From: Sphaerotilus hippei
Lineage (GTDB): Bacteria > Pseudomonadota > Gammaproteobacteria > Burkholderiales > Burkholderiaceae_C
DNA: 64,000 nucleotides
Assembly (NCBI RefSeq): GCF_003201595.1
Contig: NZ_QJJS01000015.1
Span: forward strand, 49,988-113,987
Direction: 5' to 3'
How positions within the stretch are numbered: position 1 is the first letter of the stretch; each line of letters opens with the position of its first letter. The position numbers and the translations under genes are program-made. Shown here piece after piece: positions 27,447-37,110 of the stretch. The notes below the pieces were generated by a model. It had not been told where the DNA came from and made no database searches. It was given only the letters and a program-made list of their open reading frames with translations.

Positions 27447-27477
27447 GGTGTTTTGGTTCCCGGGTGGAAAGTCGATC

Positions 27478-27483
27478 AGTATA
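27478..27483 (-). promoter_or_regulatory. -10 element of the rpsT promoter
   Basis: TATACT on the minus strand lies 32 nt before the rpsT start codon, five of six bases matching consensus. The -35 region is weak. Confidence 0.5.
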
Positions 27484-27586
27484 GCACCTTGAATGGCAAT
27501 GCGAAAGAGTGTTGCGTGCCGGCCCGTCCAGGGCGGGCCGGGGGCGGCGCCGATAATCCGCTGCACCACTCTCCGGACCCTCTGGC

Positions 27587-29149
27587 ATGAACCTGCTGCG
27601 CGCTGCTTCCTTCGTCTCGCTGCTCACGCTGGCGTCCCGCATCACCGGGCTGGTGCGCGAGCAGCTGATCGCCGCCGCCTTCGGTGCCAGCGCGGCGACC
27701 GATGCGTTCCAGGTCGCGTTCCGCATCCCCAACCTGCTGCGCCGGCTCTTTGCCGAAGGGGCCTTCTCCCAGGCCTTCGTGCCCATCCTGGCCGCGACCC
27801 GTGCCACCGAAGGGGACGAGGCGACCCACCGCCTGATCGATGCGGTCGGCACCCTGCTGCTGTGGGCCCTGCTGCTGACCTGCGTGCTCGGCGTGGTCGG
27901 CGCGCCGGTGCTGGTGTGGCTGATGGCCGCGGGCCTGTCGCCCGACAGCCGCGAGGCGGCCGTGACGATGACCCGCTGGATGTTTCCCTACATCGGCTGC
28001 ATGTCGCTGGTGGCGCTGTCGGCGGGCATCCTCAACACCTGGAAGCGCTTCGCGGTGCCGGCGGCCACGCCCGTGCTGCTCAACCTCTGCATGATCCTGG
28101 CGGCCTGGCTGCTGGCGCCCCGTTTTGCCGCCCACGGCATCCCGCCGATCTACGCCGTGGCCGCCGGGGTGATGGCCGGCGGGGTGCTGCAGCTGGCGGT
28201 GCAGGTGCCGGCGCTGCGCCGCATCCAGGCGCTGCCGCGCCTGGGCCTGAGCTGGCAGGGGGTGCTGCAGGCCTGGCGCCACCCGGGGGTGCACCGGGTG
28301 CTGGGCAAGATGGCGCCGGCCATCCTGGGGGTGTCCGTGGCGCAGATCTCGCTGATGGTGAACACCCAGATCGCGTCGCACCTGCCCACGGGCTCGGTGT
28401 CCTGGCTGACCTATGCCGACCGGCTGATGGAGTTCCCGACGGCGCTGCTGGGCGTGGCGCTGGGCGTGGTGCTGCTGCCGCAGCTGTCGGCCGCCCAGGC
28501 CCGTGGCGAGGACGATCGCTACAGCGCGATGCTCGACTGGGGCCTGCGCCTGGTGACCCTGCTGGCGCTGCCCTGTGCCGTGGCCCTGCTGGTGTTCGCG
28601 CTGCCGCTGGTGTCGGTGCTCTACCACTACGGCCGGTTTTCCCCGGCCGATGCGCAGCAGACCGTGACGGCGCTGATGGGCTATGGCGTTGGCCTGATGG
28701 GCCTGGTGGGGGTCAAGGTGCTGGCCCCGGGCTTCTACGCCCGCCAGGACATCGCCACGCCGGTGCGCATCGCCATCACCGTGCTGGGCCTGACGCAGCT
28801 GATGAACCTGGTGTTCGTGCCTCGCCTGGGTCACGCGGGCCTGGCGCTGTCCATCGGGGTGGCGGCGCTGATCAACGCGACCTGGCTGCTGATCGGCCTG
28901 CGGCGCCGGGGCAGCTATCGCCCGGCGCCCGGATGGCCGCGCTTCCTGCTGCAGGTGGCGCTGGCCAGCGCGGTGATGGGGGCCTGGCTGGTCTGGGTGG
29001 CCCGCTCGGTCGACTGGATCGCGCTCGGCGCGGCCCCCGGGCAGCGGGTGCTCTGGCTGGCCGGGGCGCTGGCGGCGGCGGCGGCCCTGTATTTCGGTGC
29101 GCTGCTGCTGGTCGGGCTGAAGTGGCGCCAGTTCGCCCGCCGGGGCTGA
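27587..29149 (+). CDS. murJ: Lipid II flippase MurJ
   Basis: A 520-residue inner-membrane protein with about 14 helices. It flips lipid II for peptidoglycan synthesis. The family N-terminus [20 protein letters not shown] is followed by [20 protein letters not shown], which carries the essential charged residues, and further conserved stretches such as VLYHYGRF. It has full family length. Confidence 0.97.
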   Translation: MNLLRAASFVSLLTLASRITGLVREQLIAAAFGASAATDAFQVAFRIPNLLRRLFAEGAFSQAFVPILAATRATEGDEATHRLIDAVGTLLLWALLLTCVLGVVGAPVLVWLMAAGLSPDSREAAVTMTRWMFPYIGCMSLVALSAGILNTWKRFAVPAATPVLLNLCMILAAWLLAPRFAAHGIPPIYAVAAGVMAGGVLQLAVQVPALRRIQALPRLGLSWQGVLQAWRHPGVHRVLGKMAPAILGVSVAQISLMVNTQIASHLPTGSVSWLTYADRLMEFPTALLGVALGVVLLPQLSAAQARGEDDRYSAMLDWGLRLVTLLALPCAVALLVFALPLVSVLYHYGRFSPADAQQTVTALMGYGVGLMGLVGVKVLAPGFYARQDIATPVRIAITVLGLTQLMNLVFVPRLGHAGLALSIGVAALINATWLLIGLRRRGSYRPAPGWPRFLLQVALASAVMGAWLVWVARSVDWIALGAAPGQRVLWLAGALAAAAALYFGALLLVGLKWRQFARRG

Positions 29150-29196
29150 GGCCCGGTCGGTGACAGGCCCGGGCCGGGCTGTATAAACTCCTTCAC

Positions 29197-30063
29197 ATGC
29201 GCTGGACCGTCCCGACCCCCCTGGATCATTTTGCGGCCCTGGTCGGGACCGACGACGGCTTTCCGCTGACCGAGGCGGCCGTCGCGATCGCGATGGCCGA
29301 GCACCCCGCGCTCGACGTGCAGGGCGTGCTGGCCGAACTCGACGGCCTGGCCCTGCGCCTGCAGCGGCGCATCCCGGCCGACGCGTCGGCGGAGCAGCGG
29401 GTGCGCCTGCTGCATCGTTTCTTCTTCGACGAGCTCGGGTTCTCCGGCAATGCCAACGATTTCTACAGCGTGCGCAACAGCCATGTGCACGAGGTGCTGC
29501 GCACGCGCCGCGGCATCCCGATCACGCTGGCGGTGATCTACCTCGAGCTGGCCACGCAGATCGGGCTGCGGGTGCAGGGGGTCTCCTTTCCGGGCCATTT
29601 CCTGGTGCGCCTGAGCCTGCCCGAGGGCGATGCGGTGATGGATCCGCTGACCGGCGAGTCGCTCAGCCGCGAGGCGATCGAGGAGTGGGCCGCCCCTTTC
29701 CTCGAGCGCCAGCGCCCGGAGGCCGGGCTCGGCTCGGCCGGACGCGCCGAGATGCTGCGGCACCTGCTGGCGCCGGCCACGCCCCGCGAGATCATCGCCC
29801 GCATGCTGCGCAACCTGGAGGCGCTGCACCAGTCGAGCGATGACCCCGCGAAGGTGCTGCCGATCCAGCAGCGCCTGGTGGCGCTGCTGCCCTCCGAGTG
29901 GAGTCGCCGCCGCGACCGCGGCTACACGCTGGCCGACCTGGGGCAGACGCAGGAGGCCATCGACGACCTGTCGGCCTACCTCGACCGGGCCGGTGATGCG
30001 GCCGATCTGGCCCAGGTCCGGGCCCACCTGATGACCTTGCGCGGACGGCGTTCGTCACGCTGA
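29197..30063 (+). CDS. SirB1-family transglutaminase-like/TPR protein
   Basis: A 288-residue protein. The SirB1 core has LGFSGNANDFYSVRNSHVHE, RRGIPITLAVIYLELA and the SFPGHFLVRL strand. A TPR-like C-terminus (GYTLADLGQTQEAIDDLSAY) follows. The biochemical role of the family is not established. It stands 48 nt after murJ, possibly in the same transcript. Confidence 0.9.
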   Translation: MRWTVPTPLDHFAALVGTDDGFPLTEAAVAIAMAEHPALDVQGVLAELDGLALRLQRRIPADASAEQRVRLLHRFFFDELGFSGNANDFYSVRNSHVHEVLRTRRGIPITLAVIYLELATQIGLRVQGVSFPGHFLVRLSLPEGDAVMDPLTGESLSREAIEEWAAPFLERQRPEAGLGSAGRAEMLRHLLAPATPREIIARMLRNLEALHQSSDDPAKVLPIQQRLVALLPSEWSRRRDRGYTLADLGQTQEAIDDLSAYLDRAGDAADLAQVRAHLMTLRGRRSSR

Positions 30064-30178
30064 TCCGGGCCCGCTCCCGGGGGTGTCGGCGGATTTTCTT
30101 AGAATCGTCGACTTTTGCGTTTGGCTGCTCCACGATTCGGTCGTGACCGCCAGCTGATTTCAGGGTTGATGCACCGGC

Positions 30179-30883
30179 ATGGTTTCCAGTTCCTTTCCCG
30201 TGATGCGGCAAGTGCCCCTGGCACTGGGGCCCGAGCCTGCCTGGCGTTTCGACAATTTTGTCGTCGGTGGCAATGACCAGTGGGACCAGATGTGCTGCGC
30301 GCTCGGGGCACCCCGTCCCGACACGCCCGTCTACCTCTGGGGGCCGATGGGCAGCGGCAAGAGCCACCTGCTGCATGCGGCGGCGGCCCTGGCGCAGGCC
30401 GACGGCCTGCGCGTCGCGGCCTTCGACCTGCGCACGCCGCTGCCGTGGGAAGTTGACGACAGCGTGCGCCTGCTGATCCTCGACGACTGCGACCGCTACA
30501 ACACGCTGCAGCAGCACGCGGCCTTCACCGCCTTCGTGGAGGCCACCAGCCTGGCCATGCCGGTGCTGGCCGCCGGTCGCCTGCCGCCGGTGGACCTGCC
30601 GGTGCGTGACGACCTGCGCAGTCGCCTGGCCTGGGGGCTGGTCTACCAGCTCAACCCGCCCAACGAGGAAGAGGCCCGCACCGTGCTGCGCTGCGAGGCC
30701 GACCGGCGTGGCATCGTGCTGTCCGAGGACGTGATCGACTACCTGCTCAAGCGCTGCGCCCGTGACCTGGCGCACCTGATGAGCCTGCTCGACCGGCTCG
30801 ACGAGTACGCGCTGGCCACCCAGCGCGCGGTGACCGTGCCGCTGGTGCGCGAGATGCTGCAGCAGGACGGGGGCGGCCTCTGA
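30179..30883 (+). CDS. hda: DnaA regulatory inactivator Hda
   Basis: A 234-residue AAA+ protein that, with the DNA-loaded sliding clamp, triggers ATP hydrolysis by DnaA. An N-terminal clamp-binding motif QVPLAL (11-16) precedes Walker A GPMGSGKS (55-62). The Walker B segment is LLILDDCD, and the sensor 2 region KRCARDLAHLMSLLDRLD is typical of DnaA-like proteins. Its stop shares a base with the next start (TGATG). Confidence 0.95.
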   Translation: MVSSSFPVMRQVPLALGPEPAWRFDNFVVGGNDQWDQMCCALGAPRPDTPVYLWGPMGSGKSHLLHAAAALAQADGLRVAAFDLRTPLPWEVDDSVRLLILDDCDRYNTLQQHAAFTAFVEATSLAMPVLAAGRLPPVDLPVRDDLRSRLAWGLVYQLNPPNEEEARTVLRCEADRRGIVLSEDVIDYLLKRCARDLAHLMSLLDRLDEYALATQRAVTVPLVREMLQQDGGGL

Positions 30884-31557
30884 TGCCACGCCACCTCAGC
30901 CTGTTCGACCTCGACGGCACGCTGATCGCCGGGGACTCCAACCAGGCGTTCGGCGAGTTCATGGCCAGCCTCGGCTGGATCGGGCTCGACGAGTTCCACC
31001 GGAGCCAGCAGGGCTTCCACGCCGAATACGACGCCGGCCGGCTCGACCTGGCGGCCTACGTCGACTTCGTCACCCGCCCCTGGCGCGATCGCCCGGCCGC
31101 CGAGGTGCTGGCCGCCCGCGAGCGTTTCATGCAGGAGGTCATGCATCCGCGCATCGATGCCCGGGCGCGTGCGCTGGTGCGGCAGCACCGCGAGCGGGGC
31201 GACCTGATGGTGATGGTCACGGCCACCAACGACTTCGTCACCGCGCCGATCGCGCAGGCCTTCGGCATCGATGACCTGCTGGCGGTCCAGCTCGAGACCG
31301 GCCCGGACGGGCGCTGCACCGGCCGCTTCCGCGGCACGCCCACCTTCCGCGAAGGCAAGGTCGAACGGCTGCACCAGTGGCTGGCCGGCCGGGGCCAGGC
31401 CCTGGCGGACTTCGAGTCGGTCACGGTCTACAGCGACTCGCCCAACGATCTGCCCCTCCTGGCCATCGCGACCCACGCGGTGGCCACCAACCCCACACCA
31501 GCGCTCGAAGCCGAGGCGCTGCAGCGCGGCTGGCGCATACTCCGGCTCCTCCCATGA
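30883..31557 (+). CDS. HAD-IB family phosphatase (SerB-like)
   Basis: A 224-residue HAD hydrolase. The nucleophile motif is FDLDGTL (D9, D11), motif II lies in MVTATNDFVT, and the end motif is YSDSPNDLPLL. It belongs to the HAD-IB group related to phosphoserine phosphatase; the true substrate is undetermined. It is translationally linked on both sides: TGATG with hda and ATGA with pcnB. Confidence 0.9.
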   Translation: MPRHLSLFDLDGTLIAGDSNQAFGEFMASLGWIGLDEFHRSQQGFHAEYDAGRLDLAAYVDFVTRPWRDRPAAEVLAARERFMQEVMHPRIDARARALVRQHRERGDLMVMVTATNDFVTAPIAQAFGIDDLLAVQLETGPDGRCTGRFRGTPTFREGKVERLHQWLAGRGQALADFESVTVYSDSPNDLPLLAIATHAVATNPTPALEAEALQRGWRILRLLP

Positions 31558-33188
31558 TCAAGAATTTCATCCACCGTTTGCTGGGCAAGGGCGGCAAGGA
31601 CGCTCCTGTCGCCGCCGAGCTGCCGCCCACCGGTCGCCGTGTCGAGGTGCCGCGCGAGGTGCACCGCATCGACCCCAAGCTGATCGACGAGCGCGCCGTG
31701 CGGGTCGTGACCACGCTGCAGGACGCCGGCTTCGAGGCCTACATCGTCGGGGGGGCCGTGCGTGACCTGCTGCTGGGTCACCGCCCCAAGGATTTCGACG
31801 TCGCCACCAACGCCACGCCGGAACAGGTCAAGGGCCTGTTCCGGCGTGCCTTCATCATCGGTCGGCGCTTCCGCATCGTGCACGTGGTGCATGGCCGCGG
31901 CCGCGACCACGAGGTGATCGAGGTCTCGACCTTCCGCGCCTACCTCGACCCCAGCGCGGCCGAGCAGCTGGTGGGCAACGAGAAGCCCGGCAAGTCCGAC
32001 CTGGCCAGCAAGAGCCACGTGGTCGACGCCAGCGGCCGGGTGCTGCGCGACAACGTCTGGGGCCCGCAGGACGAGGATGCGGCCCGGCGCGACTTCACCG
32101 TCAACGCGCTCTACTACGACCCGCGCCGCGAACTGGTGATCGACTACCACCGCGGCATCGAGGACTCCCGGCTGCGCCTGCTGCGCATGATCGGCGACCC
32201 CGAGACCCGCTACCGCGAGGACCCGGTGCGCATGATCCGGGTGGTGCGCTTCGCCGCCAAGCTCGGCTTCGAGATCGAGGCCGCCACCCGCGCGCCGCTG
32301 GTGCGCATGGCCGACCTGCTGGGCAATGTGCCGGCCTCGCGGCTGTTCGACGAGATGATCAAGCTGCTGCAGACCGGCCACTCGCTGGCCAGCCTCGAGG
32401 AGCTGCGCAAGCAGGGCCTGCACCGCGGCGTGTTCCCCATCCTCGACGCGGTGCTCGACGATGCGCACCGCCACGACGGGCGCGAGAAGTTCATCCACAT
32501 GGCCCTGAGCGACACCGATCGCCGGGTCGGCGAGGGCAAGCCGGTGGCGCCCAGCTTCATGCTGGCCTGCATGCTGTGGCACGAGGTGCTGCGCCGCCGC
32601 GACGACCGGCGCTCGCGTGGCGAGAGCCCGACGGTGGCGCTGCAACAGGCCACCGACGCGGTGTTCGATGCCCGCATCGGCGACATCTCCGGGCGCGGCA
32701 AGCTGGCCGCCGACATGCGCGAGATCTGGATGATGCAGCCGCGCTTCGAGCGCCGCACGCCGTCGGCCGCGCTGTCGCTGGTGGCGCAGCCCCGGTTCCG
32801 CGCCGGCTTCGACTTCCTGCGGCTGCGAGCCGATGCCGGCGAGCTCGACGAAGCGCTGGCCCGCTGGTGGGAGGCGTTCTCGCTGGCCGACGACCAGGAG
32901 CGTGAGGACCTGCTCGAGGAGGCGCGCCAGGCCGACCAGGCCGCCCGCCGCCAGACCCAGGGTCGACCGGGAGCACGGACGCCGGCGGCAGCCGGCAGGC
33001 CGGTCGCCGCCGACCGGGTGTCCGCGCCGGCCGAGGCCTCCGCGGACGACGAGGACGACGACATCGAGCCGTCCGGCGACGAGGCGGCCGCCCCCGCGCC
33101 GGCCCGTCGCAAGCGCCGGCGCCGCAAGCCCGCGGGTGCCGGGGCGGGCGCTGCCGGAGGTGGTGCCGGCGGTTCGCAGGGCACCTGA
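31554..33188 (+). CDS. pcnB: Poly(A) polymerase I
   Basis: A 544-residue nucleotidyltransferase that adds A-tails to RNA for decay. The catalytic motif GGAVRDLLLGHRPKDFDVAT contains metal-binding D80 and D82. The RRFRIVHV and RREDPVRMIR-type segments (YREDPVRMIRVVRFAAKLGF) follow. The C-terminus after about 480 is disordered and ends in a Lys/Arg-rich tail. The ATG overlaps the preceding stop (ATGA). tRNA CCA-adding enzyme was considered and rejected on length and the PcnB-type N-terminal leader. Confidence 0.95.
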   Translation: MIKNFIHRLLGKGGKDAPVAAELPPTGRRVEVPREVHRIDPKLIDERAVRVVTTLQDAGFEAYIVGGAVRDLLLGHRPKDFDVATNATPEQVKGLFRRAFIIGRRFRIVHVVHGRGRDHEVIEVSTFRAYLDPSAAEQLVGNEKPGKSDLASKSHVVDASGRVLRDNVWGPQDEDAARRDFTVNALYYDPRRELVIDYHRGIEDSRLRLLRMIGDPETRYREDPVRMIRVVRFAAKLGFEIEAATRAPLVRMADLLGNVPASRLFDEMIKLLQTGHSLASLEELRKQGLHRGVFPILDAVLDDAHRHDGREKFIHMALSDTDRRVGEGKPVAPSFMLACMLWHEVLRRRDDRRSRGESPTVALQQATDAVFDARIGDISGRGKLAADMREIWMMQPRFERRTPSAALSLVAQPRFRAGFDFLRLRADAGELDEALARWWEAFSLADDQEREDLLEEARQADQAARRQTQGRPGARTPAAAGRPVAADRVSAPAEASADDEDDDIEPSGDEAAAPAPARRKRRRRKPAGAGAGAAGGGAGGSQGT

Positions 33189-33190
33189 GC

Positions 33191-33697
33191 GTGCCGGGCG
33201 TGGCGCCGATCCGGCCGCTGGTGCGGGCCTACATCGGTCTGGGGGCCAATCTGGGGGCCGCCCGGGCGGCCCTGCAGTCGGCCTGCGAGCAGCTCGCCGC
33301 GCTGCCCGAGACCCGCTGGGTGGGCCGGTCGGCCTGGTATCGCAGCGCGCCGGTCGACGCCAGCGGCCCGGACTACCTGAATGCCGTGGCCGTGCTCGAC
33401 ACCGGTCTGGCGCCGCTGGCGCTGCTGCATGCGCTGCAGGCCATCGAGCTGGAGCACGGGCGCCTGCGCCCCTACCGCAACGCGCCCCGCACGCTGGACC
33501 TGGACCTGTTGCTGCATGGCGACGCCGTGCAGCCGGGGCCGGAGCTGATCCTGCCGCACCCGCGGCTGCATGAGCGGGCCTTCGTGCTGCAGCCCCTGCG
33601 CGAGGTGGCGCCCGACCTGGCCCTGCCGGGTCGGCCCTCGCTGGACCTGCTGTGCGCGGCCTGCGCGGACCAGGCGATCGAGCGGCTGCCCTCCTGA
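33191..33697 (+). CDS. folK: 6-hydroxymethyl-7,8-dihydropterin pyrophosphokinase
   Basis: A 168-residue HPPK of folate synthesis. The GTG start lies 2 nt after the pcnB stop. Family motifs are YIGLGANLG at the N-terminus, GPDYLNAVAVLDT, and the catalytic RNAPRTLDLDLLL with D103 and D105. The pcnB-folK pair is a familiar gammaproteobacterial and betaproteobacterial order. Confidence 0.96.
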   Translation: MPGVAPIRPLVRAYIGLGANLGAARAALQSACEQLAALPETRWVGRSAWYRSAPVDASGPDYLNAVAVLDTGLAPLALLHALQAIELEHGRLRPYRNAPRTLDLDLLLHGDAVQPGPELILPHPRLHERAFVLQPLREVAPDLALPGRPSLDLLCAACADQAIERLPS

Positions 33698-33709
33698 TCC
33701 CCGAGTGCC

Positions 33710-34060
33710 ATGAACCTGCCCGCCCCGTTGCAGACCATCGGTCTGCTGATCCTGTCGAACCTGTTCATGACCTATGCCTGGTACGGCCACCTCAAGACCA
33801 TGGGCGGCAAGCCCTGGTACACGGCGGCGCTGCTGAGCTGGGGCATCGCGCTGTTCGAGTACCTGCTGCAGGTGCCGGCCAACCGCATCGGCGCGGCCGG
33901 CGGCTGGTCGCTGGCCCAGCTCAAGATCACCCAGGAGGTGGTGACGCTGGCGGTGTTCGTGCCGTTTTCGGTGCTCTACATGCAGCAGCAATTCCGCCTG
34001 GACTTCGTCTGGGCCGGCCTGTGCCTGCTCGGTGCGGTCTATTTCATCTTTCGCGGCTGA
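33710..34060 (+). CDS. DUF486 family small membrane protein
   Basis: A 116-residue protein with four expected membrane helices. The family pattern is visible in LILSNLFMTYAWYGHLK, FEYLLQVPANRIG and LKITQEVVTL. It is related to the small drug/metabolite transporter fold; function unknown. It lies 12 nt after folK. Confidence 0.88.
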   Translation: MNLPAPLQTIGLLILSNLFMTYAWYGHLKTMGGKPWYTAALLSWGIALFEYLLQVPANRIGAAGGWSLAQLKITQEVVTLAVFVPFSVLYMQQQFRLDFVWAGLCLLGAVYFIFRG

Positions 34061-34218
34061 TCCGGATTGGTCGGCCGGCCCGGGTACACTCGCGCCGTTT
34101 CAGGAAGATGACCATTCCGTGACAGATGGGTGTTTTTGCCCGATCTGAAACATGGGAGCGCCTCTGCGGCCAGGGTCGTCCTGTTTCCCCCTTCCCCCTG
34201 ACTGAATCCGGAGTCTCC

Positions 34219-34866
34219 ATGCTGTTCGGCAAGCTGCTGCCGCGCGAAGGCAATTTCTTCGAGCTCTTCAACGCCCATGGTGTGGCGATCGTGAACGGCT
34301 CGCGGGCCTTCCTGTCGATGATCCAGAACTACTCGGACGTCGCCCAGCGCGAACGTTACGCGGGGCAGGTCGACGACTTCGAGCACGAGGCCGACAAGGT
34401 CACGGCCGAGGTCAACCGGCTGCTGCACAAGACCTTCATCACGCCCATCGACCGTGAGCAGATCCACTCGCTCATCAACACGATGGACGACATCCTCGAC
34501 ATGCTGCAGGACGCCTCCGAGACGATGGCGCTCTACGACGTGCGCGAGCTCACGCCCGAGGTGACGCGCCTGAGCGAGCTGGCGGTCAAGTGCTGCGAAC
34601 GGGTCGCGCATGGCGTGTCGCTGCTGTCGCAGCTGTCCAAGCACAGCGTCGCGGCCGCGACGGTCAAGACCTGCCAGGAGATCTCGCAGCTCGAGTCCGA
34701 TGCCGATCGCGAGATGCGCTCGGCGATGTCGCGCCTGTTCCGCGAGCAGGAGGACATCCGCGAGCTGATCAAGCTCAAGGCGATCTACGAGCAGCTCGAG
34801 TCCATCACCGACAAGTGCGAAGACGTGGCCAACCTGATCGAGGGCATCGTCCTCGAGAACTCCTGA
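34219..34866 (+). CDS. DUF47 PhoU-like accessory protein of the Pit transporter
   Basis: A 215-residue all-helical protein resembling PhoU. Its N-terminus is MLFGKLLPREGNFFELFNAH, and acidic metal-binding helices such as DDFEHEADKVTAEV follow. DUF47 genes sit before pit genes in many bacteria and their products modulate phosphate uptake. pit follows after 13 nt. ATG 34219 was chosen on the family N-terminus; the ribosome site is weak (CCGGAG). Confidence 0.92.
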   Translation: MLFGKLLPREGNFFELFNAHGVAIVNGSRAFLSMIQNYSDVAQRERYAGQVDDFEHEADKVTAEVNRLLHKTFITPIDREQIHSLINTMDDILDMLQDASETMALYDVRELTPEVTRLSELAVKCCERVAHGVSLLSQLSKHSVAAATVKTCQEISQLESDADREMRSAMSRLFREQEDIRELIKLKAIYEQLESITDKCEDVANLIEGIVLENS

Positions 34867-34879
34867 GCCCGGACCGATC

Positions 34880-35890
34880 ATGGATGCGGTCCAGGTCAGT
34901 TTCTGGGTGGTCGTGCTGCTCGTCCTCCTGGCGGTCGTCTTCGACTTCATGAACGGTTTCCACGACGCGGCGAACTCCATCGCCACCGTCGTGTCCACCG
35001 GCGTGCTCAAACCCCAGCAGGCGGTGCTGTTCGCGGCCTGCTTCAACTTCATCGCCATCGCGGTGTTCCAGCTGCACGTGGCGGCCACCATCGGCAAGGG
35101 CATCGTGCTGCCCGGCGTGGTCGATCAGCACGTGGTGTTCGGTGCCCTGGTCGGGGCGATCCTGTGGAACGTCATCACCTGGTGGTTCGGCATTCCGTCG
35201 AGCTCCTCGCATGCGCTCATCGGCGGCATCGTCGGTGCGGTCATGGCCAAGGCGGGCACCGGCTCGCTGGTGGCGGCCGGCCTGATCAAGATCGTGCTGT
35301 TCATCCTGCTGTCGCCGCTGCTGGGCTTCCTGTTCGGCTCGCTGCTGATGGTGGTCGTGGCGTGGATCTTCCGCGGCTTCTCGCCGCTGCGCATCGACAA
35401 GTGGTTCCGCCGGCTGCAGCTGGTGTCCGCCGGGGCCTACAGCCTGGGTCACGGCGGCAACGACGCGCAGAAGACCATCGGCATCATCTGGATGCTGCTG
35501 CTGGCCTCGGGCTACGCGCAGGCGGGCGACGCGATGCCGCCCACCTGGGTGATCTGGGTCTGCTACCTGGCCATCAGCATCGGCACGATGTTCGGTGGCT
35601 GGCGCATCGTGCGCACCATGGGCCAGAAGATCACCAAGCTCAAGCCGGTGGGCGGTTTCTGCGCCGAGACCGGCGGGGCGCTGACGCTGTTCCTGGCCAC
35701 GCTGCTGGGCGTGCCGGTGTCGACCACGCACACCATCACCGGTGCGATCGTGGGCGTGGGCTCGGTGCAGCGCGCCTCGGCGGTGCGCTGGGGCGTGGCC
35801 GGCAGCATCGTCTGGGCCTGGATCTTCACGATCCCGGCCTCGGCGCTGATGGCTGCCATCGCCTACTGGGTCAGCAACTTCCTGTTCTGA
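34880..35890 (+). CDS. pit: Low-affinity inorganic phosphate transporter
   Basis: A 336-residue membrane protein of the PiT family, moving metal-phosphate with protons. The duplicated signature appears as FDFMNGFHDAANSIA near the N-terminus and SLGHGGNDAQKTIGI in the middle. Conserved SSSHALIGG and STTHTITGAIVGVG repeats are also present. It forms an operon with the DUF47 gene. Confidence 0.95.
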   Translation: MDAVQVSFWVVVLLVLLAVVFDFMNGFHDAANSIATVVSTGVLKPQQAVLFAACFNFIAIAVFQLHVAATIGKGIVLPGVVDQHVVFGALVGAILWNVITWWFGIPSSSSHALIGGIVGAVMAKAGTGSLVAAGLIKIVLFILLSPLLGFLFGSLLMVVVAWIFRGFSPLRIDKWFRRLQLVSAGAYSLGHGGNDAQKTIGIIWMLLLASGYAQAGDAMPPTWVIWVCYLAISIGTMFGGWRIVRTMGQKITKLKPVGGFCAETGGALTLFLATLLGVPVSTTHTITGAIVGVGSVQRASAVRWGVAGSIVWAWIFTIPASALMAAIAYWVSNFLF

Positions 35891-35898
35891 TCCGAGGT

Positions 35899-35921
35899 CC
35901 GGGCGCCGTGGCGGCGCCCGG
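35899..35921. terminator. GC-rich hairpin between convergent pit and TM2 genes
   Basis: A perfect 9-bp stem CCGGGCGCC/GGCGCCCGG with a 5-nt loop lies 8 nt after the pit stop. It lacks a T-run, so termination strength is uncertain. Confidence 0.5.
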
Positions 35922-35923
35922 CT

Positions 35924-36361
35924 TCATGGCTGCCGGATCTGCGCGACGGTGCTCTCGAAATAACGCTGCAGCCCGTAGGTGATGCTCGACAGCAGCGCCG
36001 TGGTGCCGATCAGCAGCGCCACGACGAGGGCCAGCACCGTCAGGCCGCTGCCGGGCGGGGACGGGCGGTCCCCGTTGATCCGCGTGTCCCAGCGTTCCTG
36101 GGGCGTCAGGCCGATCACCAGGGCCGACAGCATCGCCGCGGCGATCGCCAGGCCGCCGATGGGCAGCAGGAACCAGGACAGGCGGTCGTCCTGTCCGAGG
36201 TGGATCGCGCGCCCGTAGCCCCACAGGCCCAGCAGCGTCGGCAGCGGAAACATCCAGCCCCAGGGGTCGCGCCAGCCGTGCAGGTAGAAGCGGTGCGCGC
36301 CCAGCGTGCCGGCCAGCACGGCCAGCCAGGTCGCCAGCGTGCGTGACTTGACGCCCTTCAT
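35924..36361 (-). CDS. TM2-domain membrane protein
   Basis: A 145-residue protein. The N-terminal TM2 domain has two helices and the typical GTLGAHRFYLHGW turn. A second pair of hydrophobic segments lies near 65-85 and 107-130. Function unknown. Its start overlaps the stop of the upstream acetyltransferase gene (ATGA), so both form an operon. Confidence 0.82.
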   Translation of the reverse strand: MKGVKSRTLATWLAVLAGTLGAHRFYLHGWRDPWGWMFPLPTLLGLWGYGRAIHLGQDDRLSWFLLPIGGLAIAAAMLSALVIGLTPQERWDTRINGDRPSPPGSGLTVLALVVALLIGTTALLSSITYGLQRYFESTVAQIRQP

Positions 36362-36885
36362 GGGGCGCTGCGGTCGCCCGCACCCAGGTCGCGCTGCATG
36401 ATCACGCAGTCGAGCCAGCGCTCGAACTTCCAGCCCACCGACTTCATCACGCCGATCCGCTCGAAGCCGCAGGCGCGGTGCACGCCGATCGAGCCGTGGT
36501 TGTCCGAGTCGCCGATGACGGCCAGCATCTGGCGCGCGCCGGCGGCGGTGCAGGCGGCGACCAGCTCGGCCAGCAGCAGCCGCCCGACCCCCTGGCGCCG
36601 GGCGGCCGGGGCGAGGTAGATGGAGTCCTCGACGGTGTGGCGCCAGGCCTCCCGGGCCCGGAAGGCGTTGGCATAGGCATAACCGAGCACCTCGTCGCCG
36701 CGCCGGGCCACCAGCCAGGGCAGGCCCTTGCCGAGCACGTCCTCACGCCGCCGTGCCATCTCCGCCTGATCCGGGCCGACCAGCTCGAAGGTGCCGGTTC
36801 CGTGCCGGGCGTTCCAGTCGTAGATCGTGGTGATGGCGGGCAGGTCGGCCGGGGTGCTGGGCCGGATGAGCAGGGGCGAGGTCAT
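36358..36885 (-). CDS. GNAT acetyltransferase of the phosphinothricin/methionine sulfoximine type
   Basis: A 175-residue GNAT enzyme using acetyl-CoA. The P-loop is RRQGVGRLLLAEL. PAT/MnaT hallmarks are ATTTIYDWNARHGTGTFEL-like text near residues 18-36, VEDSIYLAP and DSDNHGSIGVHRACGF. Such enzymes acetylate methionine sulfone/sulfoximine or phosphinothricin; the natural substrate is uncertain. Confidence 0.9.
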   Translation of the reverse strand: MTSPLLIRPSTPADLPAITTIYDWNARHGTGTFELVGPDQAEMARRREDVLGKGLPWLVARRGDEVLGYAYANAFRAREAWRHTVEDSIYLAPAARRQGVGRLLLAELVAACTAAGARQMLAVIGDSDNHGSIGVHRACGFERIGVMKSVGWKFERWLDCVIMQRDLGAGDRSAP

Positions 36886-36903
36886 GGGTGTGCGGCCTTT
36901 GTT

Positions 36904-36932
36904 TGGACAGACGTGAATGCTGAGTTTATAAT
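36904..36932 (+). promoter_or_regulatory. Promoter of the rpsP-rimM-trmD-rplS operon
   Basis: TGGACA (36904-36909) and TATAAT (36927-36932) are separated by 17 nt, the ideal spacing. The -10 is perfect and the -35 matches five of six bases. A leader of about 170 nt runs to rpsP and could hold translational control, but I recognise no known motif. Confidence 0.85.
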
Positions 36933-37110
36933 CTCGGGTTCTTCGGTGACGGCTGATCCGCGCAAGCGACGCAGCACGTATCTAGCGGGGCCGGGAAAAT
37001 GCGCGGGCTGTCCTGTCTCGGATTCGAGCAGGGCGCCCATCTGATGATCTGCTGGCCTGCGTGTCTCCTGGTCGGGTGGATCCCTGAACGTTAGTGATCA
37101 AGGAAACATC

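Noticed and set aside
31554..33188. CCA-adding tRNA nucleotidyltransferase
   Set aside because: Length, the basic C-terminal tail and linkage to folK indicate poly(A) polymerase PcnB.
36933..37110. Riboswitch in the rpsP leader
   Set aside because: The leader is long enough, but I could not identify a known aptamer core or an attenuator hairpin.
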